A DNA stretch of 64,000 bases from Hyphomicrobiales bacterium (GTDB lineage Bacteria > Pseudomonadota > Alphaproteobacteria > Rhizobiales > Rhizobiaceae): positions 600,754 through 664,753 of the forward strand of contig UCMW01000004.1 of NCBI GenBank assembly GCA_900473745.1. The letters run 5' to 3'. A program made the translations under genes and the position numbers. Below, in pieces: positions 25,191-33,023 of this stretch; the first letter of the stretch is position 1, and each line of letters opens with the position of its first letter. Below the pieces are notes generated by a model. The model was not told the DNA's origin. It saw only the letters and a program-made list of their open reading frames with translations, and searched no databases.

Positions 25191-27857
25191 ATGCGCAAGT
25201 GGGTTTACACCTTCGGCGGAGGAGCGGCCGAGGGGAGTAGGACCGAGATCGACCAGCTGGGAGGGAAGGGGGCCAATCTCGCCGAAATGGCGGCGCTTGG
25301 CCTGCCGGTGCCGCCCGGCCTCACGATCGTGTCAGATGCCTGCGGCATCTATTACAAGAGCGGCAAGACCCTTCCAGACGATCTGAAAGTCCAGGTTCTC
25401 CAGGGTATAGAAGGCATCGAGACGGCAACCGGCCGCGCCTTTGGCGACACCAGCCATCCGCTTCTCCTCTCAGTTCGCTCCGGCTCGCGCACTTCCATGC
25501 CCGGCATGATGGATACCGTTCTCAATCTCGGCCTCAACGACCACACGGTCGAGGCACTCGGCCACCACTCGGGCGATGCCCGCTTCGCCTGGGACAGCTA
25601 TCGTCGTTTCATCCAGATGTATGGCGATGTCGTCATGGGCCTCGACCACGAGATTTTCGAGGAAATCTTCGAAGACGAGAAGGGCCGCCTTGGCCACGAA
25701 CTGGACACCGATCTCTCCGCCGTCGAGCTGCAGCACATCGTCTCGCTCTACAAGGAACTGCTGGAGCAGGATCTCGGCCAGCCCTTTCCGCAGGACCCGC
25801 ATGTGCAGCTCTGGGGCGCGATCGGCGCTGTCTTCTCCAGCTGGATGAACCCGCGGGCGCAAACCTATCGCATGCTGCATTCGATTCCCGGCGAATGGGG
25901 CACGGCCGTCACCGTGCAGACCATGGTCTTCGGCAATCTCGGTTCGACCTCCGCCACCGGCGTCGCCTTCACCCGCAACCCCTCGACCGGCGCGAAGGAA
26001 CTCTACGGCGAATTCCTGGTCAATGCGCAGGGCGAAGACGTGGTTGCCGGCATCCGCACGCCGCAATCGATCACCGAAGCCGCCCGCATCGACAGTGGCT
26101 CCGACAAGCCGTCGCTCGAAAAGCTGATGCCGCAGGCCTTCGCAGAATTCACCGCGATCTGCGACCGGCTGGAAGCGCATTACCGCGACATGCAGGATCT
26201 CGAATTCACCATCGAGCGCGGCAAGCTCTGGATGCTGCAGGCCCGCTCGGGCAAGCGCACCACAAAGGCCGCGATGAAGATCGCCGTCGATATGGTCGAA
26301 GAAGGCCTGATCACCGAGCAGGAAGCGGTGATGCGCATCGAACCCTCCTCGCTCGACCAGCTGCTGCACCCGACCATCGACCCGCGCGTCGCCCGCCATG
26401 TCATTGGCTCGGGCCTTCCCGCCTCGCCGGGTGCTGCCACCGGCGCCATCGTCTTTACCGCCGAAGAGGCGGTCGATGCCGAAGCCGAGGGCCGCAAGGT
26501 CATTCTGGTGCGCGTCGAAACGAGCCCCGAAGACATTCACGGCATGCATGCGGCCCAGGGTATCCTTACCACCCGAGGCGGCATGACCAGCCATGCGGCC
26601 GTCGTCGCCCGCGGCATGGGCATCCCCTGTGTCTCCGGCGCCGGCACCATGCGTGTCGATCTGCGCAACGAAAAGCTCATCGGCATGGGCGTGACGCTGA
26701 CGAAGGGCGATATCGTCACCATCGACGGCTCCTCCGGCCAGGTGCTGAAGGGCGAGGTGCCCATGCTCCAGCCGGAACTCTCGGGCGATTTCGCCCAGCT
26801 GATGGTCTGGGCAGACGCCGCACGCCGTATGACGGTGCGCACCAATGCCGACACGCCGGGCGATGCCCGCGCCGCCCGCTCCTTCGGCGCCGAAGGCATT
26901 GGTCTTTGCCGCACCGAACACATGTTCTTCGAAGGAGAGCGCATCCATGTGATGCGCGAAATGATCCTCGCCGAAGACGAGGCCGGCCGCCGCGCCGCCC
27001 TCGACAAGCTCTTGCCCATGCAGCGCTCTGACTTCACCGAGCTCTTCACCATCATGCACGGCCTGCCGGTGACGATCCGCATGCTCGACCCGCCGCTGCA
27101 TGAATTCCTGCCCAAGTCGGACGAGGAAGTCGAGGAAGTGGCCAACGCCATGGGCCTTGAGCCCGGCTTCATGCGCCGCCGCATCGATGCCCTGCACGAG
27201 TTCAACCCCATGCTCGGCCATCGCGGCTGCCGCCTCGCCATCTCCTATCCCGAGATCGCGGAAATGCAGGCCCGTGCCATCTTCGAGGCGGCCGTTGCCG
27301 CCGCCCGCGAAACCGGCGCTCCCGTCGTGCCGGAAATCATGGTCCCCCTGGTCGGCCTGCGCTCCGAGCTCGATTACGTGAAGGCCGTCATCGACCGGGT
27401 CGCCACCGAAGTCATGGGTGAAGCCGAGCTTGAGATCTCCTATCTCGTCGGCACTATGATCGAGCTGCCGCGCGCGGCGATCCGCGCCCATATCATCGCC
27501 GAGGCCGCCGAATTCTTCTCCTTCGGCACCAACGACCTGACACAAACCACCTTCGGCATGTCCCGCGACGACGCCGCCCGCTTCATTCCGACCTACCAGA
27601 AGAAGGGCATCATCATCCAGGACCCCTTCGTCTCGCTCGATTTCGACGGCGTCGGCGAATTGATCCGCATCGCCGCCGAACGCGGCCGCAAAACCCGCCC
27701 CGACATGAAACTCGGCATCTGCGGCGAACACGGCGGCGACCCCACCTCGATCCATTTCTGCGAGGATGTCGGGCTGGATTATGTCTCGTGCTCGCCGTTC
27801 CGCGTGCCGATCGCGAGGCTCTCGGCAGCGCAGGCGGCGATCAAGGCTAGGGGGTAG
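25191..27857 (+). CDS. ppdK: pyruvate, phosphate dikinase
   Basis: The ATG at 25191 (MRKWVYTFGGGAAEG) has GGAGAGG upstream; a frame extending back to 24945 runs through promoter sequence. The 888-residue length is normal. The N-terminal ATP-grasp domain starts with LGGKGANLAEMAALGLPVPPG. The central swivelling domain holds the phosphorylated His in GGMTSHAAVVARGMGIPCVSG. The C-terminal TIM barrel has AEGIGLCRTEHMFF and ends with GICGEHGGDP. It interconverts pyruvate + ATP + Pi with PEP + AMP + PPi in the cytoplasm, a gluconeogenic entry in rhizobia alongside PEP carboxykinase. No PpdK regulatory protein gene is nearby. Confidence 0.97.
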   Translation: MRKWVYTFGGGAAEGSRTEIDQLGGKGANLAEMAALGLPVPPGLTIVSDACGIYYKSGKTLPDDLKVQVLQGIEGIETATGRAFGDTSHPLLLSVRSGSRTSMPGMMDTVLNLGLNDHTVEALGHHSGDARFAWDSYRRFIQMYGDVVMGLDHEIFEEIFEDEKGRLGHELDTDLSAVELQHIVSLYKELLEQDLGQPFPQDPHVQLWGAIGAVFSSWMNPRAQTYRMLHSIPGEWGTAVTVQTMVFGNLGSTSATGVAFTRNPSTGAKELYGEFLVNAQGEDVVAGIRTPQSITEAARIDSGSDKPSLEKLMPQAFAEFTAICDRLEAHYRDMQDLEFTIERGKLWMLQARSGKRTTKAAMKIAVDMVEEGLITEQEAVMRIEPSSLDQLLHPTIDPRVARHVIGSGLPASPGAATGAIVFTAEEAVDAEAEGRKVILVRVETSPEDIHGMHAAQGILTTRGGMTSHAAVVARGMGIPCVSGAGTMRVDLRNEKLIGMGVTLTKGDIVTIDGSSGQVLKGEVPMLQPELSGDFAQLMVWADAARRMTVRTNADTPGDARAARSFGAEGIGLCRTEHMFFEGERIHVMREMILAEDEAGRRAALDKLLPMQRSDFTELFTIMHGLPVTIRMLDPPLHEFLPKSDEEVEEVANAMGLEPGFMRRRIDALHEFNPMLGHRGCRLAISYPEIAEMQARAIFEAAVAAARETGAPVVPEIMVPLVGLRSELDYVKAVIDRVATEVMGEAELEISYLVGTMIELPRAAIRAHIIAEAAEFFSFGTNDLTQTTFGMSRDDAARFIPTYQKKGIIIQDPFVSLDFDGVGELIRIAAERGRKTRPDMKLGICGEHGGDPTSIHFCEDVGLDYVSCSPFRVPIARLSAAQAAIKARG

Positions 27858-27897
27858 TTTCGCAGGGCTTGCGCATTTGTAGTTTTTGGACGACAAT

Positions 27898-28203
27898 ATG
27901 TTCGAGTTGAAGCAGACCGAGACTTTTCGAAAGTGGCGCCTTGGTCTGAAGGACCGGCGAGCCGCAGGTTTGATCGCGGCGCGTCTCGACCGTCTGGGCT
28001 TCGGCCATGTCGGAGATGCGGCCTCTGTCGGCGAGGGGGTGCAGGAACTCCGCCTTCATTACGGCCCCGGCTATCGCATCTACTTCACGCGGCGGGGTGC
28101 TGAGATCATCGTCCTCCTCTGTGGCGGAGACAAAGGCAGCCAGGTCAGAGACATCGAAACCGCGAAACGCCTGGCACGGATCTGGAGAGAGACAGATGAC
28201 TGA
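27898..28203 (+). CDS. RelE/ParE-fold toxin of an addiction module
   Basis: The ATG at 27898 (MFELKQTETFRKW) gives 101 residues. The pattern 'F..W..GLKDRRAAG.IAARLDRL..GH.GD...VGEGV.ELR.HYGPGYRIYF..RG..I..LL.GGDKGSQ..DI..A..LA' is that of the phage-derived 'putative addiction module killer protein' group, a RelE-like endoribonuclease fold. The stop overlaps the antitoxin start by 8 bp, so toxin comes first. It follows ppdK by 40 bp on the same strand but has no obvious shared role. Activity is inferred from the family. Confidence 0.9.
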   Translation: MFELKQTETFRKWRLGLKDRRAAGLIAARLDRLGFGHVGDAASVGEGVQELRLHYGPGYRIYFTRRGAEIIVLLCGGDKGSQVRDIETAKRLARIWRETDD

Positions 28204-28483
28204 AATTCTGACCGACTACGATCCCGCCGAAGACCTCGATACGCCGGAAGCGATTTCGGTCTTCGTCAATGAGGCCCTGAAGACCGACGATGCCGCCTAT
28301 ATCGCCCACGCGCTCGGCGTCGTCGCCCGCGCGAAAGGCATGGCCGGGATTGCCCGGGAGGCGGGGCTGTCGCGGGAGCAGCTCTATCGCACGCTCTCCA
28401 GCGAGGGTAATCCGACGCTCAAGACCACGCTTGCGGTGATGAAGGCGCTCGGGATTTCGCTGACGGCGGATGTGGTGGGGTGA
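28196..28483 (+). CDS. addiction-module antitoxin, HTH type
   Basis: A 95-residue partner of the toxin just upstream (8-bp overlap). 'YDPAEDLDTPEAISVFVNEALKTDDAAYIAHALGVVARAKGMAGIAREAGLSREQLYRTLSSEGNPTL' is the classic sequence of the 'probable addiction module antidote' group: an N-terminal toxin-contact segment followed by an HTH of lambda-repressor type, which also represses the operon. Length is typical. The end coincides with a change to AT-richer sequence. Confidence 0.92.
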   Translation: MTEILTDYDPAEDLDTPEAISVFVNEALKTDDAAYIAHALGVVARAKGMAGIAREAGLSREQLYRTLSSEGNPTLKTTLAVMKALGISLTADVVG

Positions 28484-28684
28484 TGTGGAGCGCCGCGCCA
28501 GCTTGAACTCGATGAGCCTCTTGTGTCTGTCGGGGCGCATCCCTAAAACTTGGGGCAGTCGGACTGCAATACATGCTTAACTGCCGTTTCGTCGCGCTGT
28601 TAGCGTTGCGGGAACGCCGTTGTTGAGTACAGGCGTTCAGTCCAATTTGATAATTGCGTCGCACCTGCTGCATTGGGTCCTAGC

Positions 28685-29323
28685 ATGCTTGAACTGTTTT
28701 CAATCGGTGGCATCAGGCTGGGATGGGATACACTTCGTGGACTTTGGAGATTTTCTCGACGCAATCGACGTCACCTCAGTCCACTGCAGCGCCTGGAGTT
28801 GAGGCAAAAATGGAAGCCAAAGTTTGAAGAATTCTTCCGGATTAATATTCATAAAGAATTGAGTACAGAAGTCATTATCCGAGACATCAATCGTCTTGAC
28901 GATGACTATCCAGGTAACGGGAAGCCAAAGCACAAGCATGGCATCAGTCCGTGGTTTAAGGTGCCAGTGGTGCAAACCTACGAACGGGGTTTTATGGTCG
29001 GTCTCGGCATAGGAGAGCTAGTGTCGACTGGCGAGGATAATTGGCGTTTCCGTGATTGGCTACATGGCGAAAACGGAGAGAAGTTCTGGTGCGTAGGATT
29101 TATCCCATATGAAGGAATCTTGGACGTTGATTGGGAGGGCGACAAATATTACGACTATCCCCATATTGTCTGCTACTTCGATCAACCCAATAAGCAGCCC
29201 TACGAGCGCATCATGCTATGTCGGGAGTGGATGTTCGACAAAACGCCGCATTTCAACGAGGTTGTGGACATTCAAACTGTACGCAAAGCTAGCAAGAAGT
29301 ATGGTCTGAAATATTTCGGCTGA
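28685..29323 (+). CDS. protein of unknown function, atypical composition
   Basis: The ATG at 28685 (MLELFSIGGIRLGW) gives 212 residues; a TTG at 28673 would add four. I recognise no family. It starts with a short amphipathic stretch, then a basic region (RRNRRHLSPLQRLELRQKWKPKFEEFF), and the rest is a soluble, aromatic-rich domain (PWFKVPVVQTYERGFMVGLGIGELV, KFWCVGFIPYEGILDVDWEGDKYYDYPHIVCYFDQP). There is no signal peptide or membrane helix. Base composition is clearly AT-richer and codon use unlike ppdK or the neighbours, so it was probably acquired. It lies directly after a toxin-antitoxin pair and before an orphan ParD, as small island genes often do. A role in defence or stress would be only a guess. 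Confidence 0.62.
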   Translation: MLELFSIGGIRLGWDTLRGLWRFSRRNRRHLSPLQRLELRQKWKPKFEEFFRINIHKELSTEVIIRDINRLDDDYPGNGKPKHKHGISPWFKVPVVQTYERGFMVGLGIGELVSTGEDNWRFRDWLHGENGEKFWCVGFIPYEGILDVDWEGDKYYDYPHIVCYFDQPNKQPYERIMLCREWMFDKTPHFNEVVDIQTVRKASKKYGLKYFG

Positions 29324-29349
29324 ACCATTTTTCGGTCAGTCGATATCCT

Positions 29350-29375
29350 GCCTCGCCTCGCGTGTCAGGCGAGGC
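29350..29375. terminator. hairpin between convergent genes
   Basis: Perfect stem GCCTCGCCT / AGGCGAGGC with an 8-base loop, between the stop at 29323 (plus) and the parD-like stop at 29383 (minus). On the plus side it is followed by CGATATTTC. It is a likely bidirectional terminator. Confidence 0.55.
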
Positions 29376-29382
29376 CGATATT

Positions 29383-29673
29383 TCATTCTGCAGCCGAAGC
29401 CTTGCCGCTTCGCAAACCATCGCGAATGCCATCGAACACCACGTCGAGATCCATGAGACCGCCCGGCTCGGCCATCGCCCGGTCATAGGTCGGCGCGACC
29501 TCGTCGCGAAGCCAGTCCTCCAGCGCGTCCTCGTTCGACGCGAGCAGCCTCAAGCCTTCCGAAACGACTTGGCTCTCATCGGCATAAGCCCCCGACGCCA
29601 CCTTTGACCGGATGAGCTCGAGAAGTTCGGTCGGCAATGTCACGGTCACCGTCTCGTCTTTGGACATGGTCAT
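29383..29673 (-). CDS. orphan ParD-family antitoxin
   Basis: A 96-residue protein with an AGGAAAG ribosome binding site before the ATG at 29673. The N-terminus (ETVTVTLPTELLELIRSKVASGAYADESQVVSEGLRLL) is a ribbon-helix-helix DNA-binding domain of the CopG/ParD type. The C-terminal tail (EDWLRDEVAPTYDRAMAEPGGLMDLDVVFDGIRDG) is the toxin-binding extension of ParD. A ParE toxin gene normally follows, but the downstream space holds only a hairpin and the end of an unrelated convergent gene. It may be a solitary antitoxin left from a decayed module or one that protects against a ParE elsewhere. Confidence 0.88.
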   Translation of the reverse strand: MTMSKDETVTVTLPTELLELIRSKVASGAYADESQVVSEGLRLLASNEDALEDWLRDEVAPTYDRAMAEPGGLMDLDVVFDGIRDGLRSGKASAAE

Positions 29674-29737
29674 CTTTCCTGATCCTGCACGCAGAATATC
29701 ATGACCCGTCCAACTCCCAACAAAAAATCCCCACCCA

Positions 29738-29764
29738 TGTCACATTGACGCTTCCCCGCTCGTC
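29738..29764 (+). promoter_or_regulatory. ECF41-type sigma factor promoter
   Basis: TGTCACA (29738-29744), a 16-bp spacer and CGTC (29761-29764) match the published ECF41 target promoter exactly. It lies about 35 bp upstream of the AhpD-like gene and should drive that gene and the sigma factor in an autoregulatory loop. Confidence 0.82.
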
Positions 29765-29797
29765 ATGATGTCGTACCCAACAGAAGGAACCGACGTC

Positions 29798-30265
29798 ATG
29801 ACCGCAACACTCGATCCTTTCGCAGCCGCCCCTGCCTTGATGAAGAAGTGGATGGCCGTCTCGACCGACATCGCCGCAAGCCTCGAGCCGAGCCTCGTCG
29901 AACTCGTCAAGATCCGCTCGTCCCAGATCAATGCCTGCGCCAATTGCATCAACATGCACACGGCCGAAGCGCGGGCCAAGGGCGAGACGGAGCAACGCAT
30001 CTATCTGCTCTCCGCCTGGCGCGAGGCCCCATATTATTCGGAGCGCGAACGGGCGGCCCTCGCCTGGACCGAAGCACTCACCACACTTGCCACCGGCCAT
30101 CCGCAGGAGACGGCGCGCCTTGATCTGCAGGCAGCCTTTACCGAGGAGGAGCAGGTGAAACTGACGCTGATGATCAATTTGATCAATGGCTGGAACAGGC
30201 TGGCCGTCGGCTTCGGCCTCTGGATCGATACGCCTGCCACCCGGGCGCAGGGAGTGGCCGCCTGA
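29798..30265 (+). CDS. AhpD/carboxymuconolactone decarboxylase-family protein (ECF41 partner)
   Basis: The ATG at 29798 (MTATLDPFAAAP) with an AAGGAA ribosome binding site gives 155 residues; an earlier ATG at 29765 overlaps the promoter -10 region. The core shows EPSLVELVKIRSSQINACANCINMHTAEARAKGE, the CxxC...H redox motif of AhpD-like peroxidases. The remainder (YYSERERAALAWTEALTTLA) is the helical fold of the family. Proteins of this kind are the standard genetic partners of ECF41 sigma factors. The stop codon overlaps the sigma factor start, and the ECF41 promoter lies directly upstream. It probably reduces a peroxide or quinone-like substrate; the true substrate is unknown. Confidence 0.92.
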   Translation: MTATLDPFAAAPALMKKWMAVSTDIAASLEPSLVELVKIRSSQINACANCINMHTAEARAKGETEQRIYLLSAWREAPYYSERERAALAWTEALTTLATGHPQETARLDLQAAFTEEEQVKLTLMINLINGWNRLAVGFGLWIDTPATRAQGVAA

Positions 30266-31125
30266 TGTTGCCCTCCGAGCATAGAGATGCGGCGGCGAGT
30301 TTCGATCCCCTGAGGCGCAAGCTGATGCGGCTCGCCTATCGCATGCTGGGCTCGGTCACGGATGCCGAAGACATGCTGCAGGAGGCCTTCATCCGCTGGA
30401 TGAAGGCCGACCGCCGCGAGATCCGCGAACCCGAGGCGTTTCTGCGCCGCGTCGTCACAAGGCTTTGCCTCGATCAGCTGAAATCGGCCCGCCTGAAGCG
30501 GGAGACCTATATCGGCCCCTGGCTGCCGGAACCCGTGGTCGAAGACGAGGACGAGCCCGAGGATGTCACCCTGCCGCTGATGCTGGCGCTGGAGCGGTTG
30601 TCGCCCTTGGAACGGGCAGCGCTTCTGCTCCACGATGTCTTCGGTCAGCCCTTCGAAGAGATTGCCGAAACCCTGGACCGCGACGTTGCCGCCTGCCGCC
30701 AGCTCGCAGCAAGGGCACGCCGAAACGTGCGGGAAGCGCGAACCCGCTACACGGTCGACGCCAAGCGCGGGCTGGAGATGGCGCAGGCCTGTTTCAAGGC
30801 GTCGCGCAGCGGCGACATGACGGCGCTCTCCGCCATGCTTGCGGCCGATGTCGGCCTGCATTCCGATGGCGGCGGCAAGCGGCCGGCAGCGATCACGCCG
30901 ATCCTTGGCCACGAAGCGGTGATGAAGGTTCATAGCTATCTTTCGACAAAGATCTGGCCGGAAGGATCCGCGCTTCTTCGTGTCGGCCTCATCAACGGCC
31001 TGCCGGGCTTTGTCACCCTGGAGGCTGACGGCGAGTTGCAGACGACGGCGCTGGAGATCGCGGATGGCGTCATCATCGCAATCTATGTCATGCGCAACCC
31101 CGACAAGCTGCGCCATCTCCACTGA
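30265..31125 (+). CDS. ECF41-type RNA polymerase sigma factor (SigJ-like)
   Basis: A 286-residue sigma factor. Sigma region 2 occupies about residues 15-80 (LRRKLMRLAYRMLGSVTDAEDMLQEAFIRW), region 4 about 105-155 (LERLSPLERAALLLHDVFGQPFEEIAETL), and then comes a SnoaL-like C-terminal extension with the two hallmark motifs DGGGK and NPDKL. In ECF41 proteins this fused domain replaces an anti-sigma factor and modulates activity. The gene overlaps the AhpD-like gene by one base and shares its ECF41 promoter, so it is probably self-activating. The inducing signal is unknown in the family. It is convergent with the DUF1398 gene. Confidence 0.96.
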   Translation: MLPSEHRDAAASFDPLRRKLMRLAYRMLGSVTDAEDMLQEAFIRWMKADRREIREPEAFLRRVVTRLCLDQLKSARLKRETYIGPWLPEPVVEDEDEPEDVTLPLMLALERLSPLERAALLLHDVFGQPFEEIAETLDRDVAACRQLAARARRNVREARTRYTVDAKRGLEMAQACFKASRSGDMTALSAMLAADVGLHSDGGGKRPAAITPILGHEAVMKVHSYLSTKIWPEGSALLRVGLINGLPGFVTLEADGELQTTALEIADGVIIAIYVMRNPDKLRHLH

Positions 31126-31137
31126 GGGCAGGGTCGC

Positions 31138-31539
31138 TCAACGTGGAAAATGCTCCACATGCGTCTCGGCCGTTCGCCCGAAATACACCACGCGCCGCCC
31201 GAGAAACGACACCAGATAGCCCGCACAGCCCGCCGCCTTCGCCTGGGCGCTGAAAGCCTGATAGCTGTAATCGGCCGCTCCCGATTGTGCCCAGCGCACC
31301 AGTTGTTCGATCTCGTTGGCATCGAAGGCAGCGCCGATCGGGCCGGCATGCGCGGGCGTGGGCAGCACCACGCTGTCGCCATCGGGCAGGTAGTAGCTCT
31401 GTTCGTTGCGCCGGTAGTCGACGCTGTATCCTTCGAAGCCGGCACCGATGAGCCGTCCGACGATCTCGGGAAAGTTTGAAGACCCGTCATGGGCGGCAGC
31501 GAGGCATTTTTCGGCAATGGCGATGCGGTCCGCGTCCAT
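31138..31539 (-). CDS. DUF1398 family protein
   Basis: A 133-residue protein matching the YbcV-like DUF1398 pattern: FPEIVGRLIGAGFEGYSVDYRRNEQSYYLPDGDSV, IEQLVRWAQSGAADYSYQAFSAQAKAAGCAGYLVSFLGRRVVYFGRTAETHVEHFP. There is no signal or membrane segment; the function of the family is not established. It follows the marR-like gene by 45 bp on the same strand and is likely co-transcribed under the MarR operator at 32055-32092. The ribosome binding site AAGGAGA precedes the ATG at 31539. Confidence 0.85.
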   Translation of the reverse strand: MDADRIAIAEKCLAAAHDGSSNFPEIVGRLIGAGFEGYSVDYRRNEQSYYLPDGDSVVLPTPAHAGPIGAAFDANEIEQLVRWAQSGAADYSYQAFSAQAKAAGCAGYLVSFLGRRVVYFGRTAETHVEHFPR

Positions 31540-31584
31540 GGCGGGTCTCCTTGGGGTTCAGGTTGAGAAGGGGGCAGGGGCCTG

Positions 31585-32037
31585 TCAGTCCACGGGCATG
31601 TCACTCAAGCCATGCCGTTCGACGAGAAGCTTGAGCAGCCGGTCGAGTGTCGCCATCTCCGGCCCGTCGAGCACCCCGAAGAAGGCGGCATCGTTCTGGT
31701 CGGCAAGGCTTGCGAGCTTCGGCAGCCGGGCGCGGCCATCGTCGGTCAGGAAGAGGTAATGCGCGCGCCCGTCCTCTTCATGCGCCTTGCGCGCCACGAG
31801 CCCCTTCACCATCAGCCGGTCGGCAAGCTTGGTGATCGCGCCCCGCGTCATGCCCATCTGATCGGCAAGGTTTGACGGCGTCATCGGATCCGCCCCGTAG
31901 AGCGAGCGCATCAGCGCCCATTCCGCGACGGTCACGCCTTCCTCGGAAAGCTTGCTGGCGAATTCCTGCGACACGGCATTGGACACCATGCGCAGCCAAT
32001 AACCCATATGCGTCTGGAGATCGGAAACGGATGACAT
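31585..32037 (-). CDS. MarR-family transcriptional regulator
   Basis: A 150-residue winged-helix regulator: dimer helices at both ends, HTH around PSNLADQMGMTRGAITKLADRLMVKGLVARK, and the wing with DGRAHYLFLTDDGRA. Length is typical. A perfect 13-bp inverted repeat sits 18-55 bp upstream of its start, a strong sign of autoregulation. It is followed by the DUF1398 gene, its probable target and operon partner, and preceded by an SDR gene on the same strand. The ligand is unknown; relatives respond to phenolics, oxidants or drugs. Confidence 0.94.
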   Translation of the reverse strand: MSSVSDLQTHMGYWLRMVSNAVSQEFASKLSEEGVTVAEWALMRSLYGADPMTPSNLADQMGMTRGAITKLADRLMVKGLVARKAHEEDGRAHYLFLTDDGRARLPKLASLADQNDAAFFGVLDGPEMATLDRLLKLLVERHGLSDMPVD

Positions 32038-32054
32038 TTGGCAGTCTCATTTGA

Positions 32055-32092
32055 TTGACTAGGAAACTACATCAATTTGGTTTCCTAGTCAA
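32055..32092. promoter_or_regulatory. MarR operator, perfect 13-bp inverted repeat
   Basis: TTGACTAGGAAAC (32055-32067) and GTTTCCTAGTCAA (32080-32092) are exact inverted copies separated by 12 bp. The half-site TTGACTAGGAAAC is also compatible with overlap of a -35 element. It is the expected binding site of the MarR protein that starts at 32037. Confidence 0.82.
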
Positions 32093-32175
32093 CCTTAATG
32101 GGAGACCTACTCTGCCGTCCAGGCAAGCGCGTGCGGCGGGTCACGCAAGGGCGCGACCCGAACAGCCCGCCGGCA

Positions 32176-32925
32176 TCACCCCGAAAGCGCCACAGCATCG
32201 GCGCCGGCCGGGATGCGCAGCGGCGATGCAACATCGGTTGCCGCCTGCCAGACGGCCTCGGCAACATCGGCTGCCTGCGTCACCTCTGCCTCGCTTTCCT
32301 GCGCCCAGCCATCGAAGGCCGCCTTCACCACCGGCATATAGGGCTCGGGAAAGCCGCCTTGCTGCTGGATCCGGGCGCGGGCCGCGTCCCCGAAGCCGGT
32401 GGTCGGCGCGCGTCCGGGCAGGACGATGCGAACCCGGATGTCGAAGGCCGAAAGCTCCAGCGCGGAAACCTCCGTCAGCGCATTCAGCGCCGCCTTGCTT
32501 GCCGTATAGGCCGAAAGCAGTGGCAGCGGCTTCAGCGTCACGCTGGAGGAGACGTTGACGATTACGCCCGCGCGCCTTTCCCGCATTTGCGGCAGGACCG
32601 CCTGCATCATTGCGACCGGGCCGAACAGGTTGGTCTCGAACAGGCTGCGCATTGTCTTCATCGGCGTGCCTTCCACCGCATTCATCCAGCCGATGCCGGC
32701 ATTGTTGACGAGAACGTCGATCGGCCCCGCCTGTTCGACGGCGGCTTTGATGCTGTCGGGATCGGTGACGTCAAGCTTGACGATCTCCAGTCTGTCGGAG
32801 GCGGGCAGCAGGTCCTCGCGTGGACTGCGCATGCCGGCCACCACGCGCCAGCCTTTCGAGAGGAAGAGTTTCGCCGTCTCGAGCCCGAAGCCCGCCGAAG
32901 CACCCGTGATCAATACCGTGTTCAT
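32176..32925 (-). CDS. short-chain dehydrogenase/reductase (copy 1)
   Basis: A 249-residue classical SDR: cofactor motif TGASAGFG near residue 7, NNAGIG near 75, catalytic Ser in NVSSSVTL and Tyr-Lys in SAYTASKAAL. The substrate is unknown. It is divergent from an AraC regulator starting 98 bp away. The same pair occurs again in mirror image at 34028-35790, and the C-terminus here (DVAEAVWQAATDVASPLRIPAGADAVAL) is nearly the same as that of copy 2, so the two arose by duplication. The AraC protein next door is the likely regulator. Confidence 0.92.
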   Translation of the reverse strand: MNTVLITGASAGFGLETAKLFLSKGWRVVAGMRSPREDLLPASDRLEIVKLDVTDPDSIKAAVEQAGPIDVLVNNAGIGWMNAVEGTPMKTMRSLFETNLFGPVAMMQAVLPQMRERRAGVIVNVSSSVTLKPLPLLSAYTASKAALNALTEVSALELSAFDIRVRIVLPGRAPTTGFGDAARARIQQQGGFPEPYMPVVKAAFDGWAQESEAEVTQAADVAEAVWQAATDVASPLRIPAGADAVALSG

Positions 32926-32962
32926 GTGTCGTCTCCTGTCCTTGATGGGATGGCCGGAGACT

Positions 32963-32998
32963 AGATCGTGACGGTGATCTCCTCTATAACAGATCGTG
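32963..32998. promoter_or_regulatory. direct repeat between SDR and AraC genes
   Basis: AGATCGTG occurs twice in the same orientation (32963-32970 and 32991-32998), 28 bp apart, within the 98-bp divergent promoter. Direct repeats on one face of the helix are the usual target of AraC-type activators. Confidence 0.5.
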
Positions 32999-33023
32999 CA
33001 GCATTCATTATCAGGAGTGTCGT

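Noticed and set aside
25470..27896. 808-codon open frame antisense to ppdK
   Set aside because: It is a shadow of ppdK caused by high GC3; composition (Gly/Ala/His/Asp) is typical of antisense frames.
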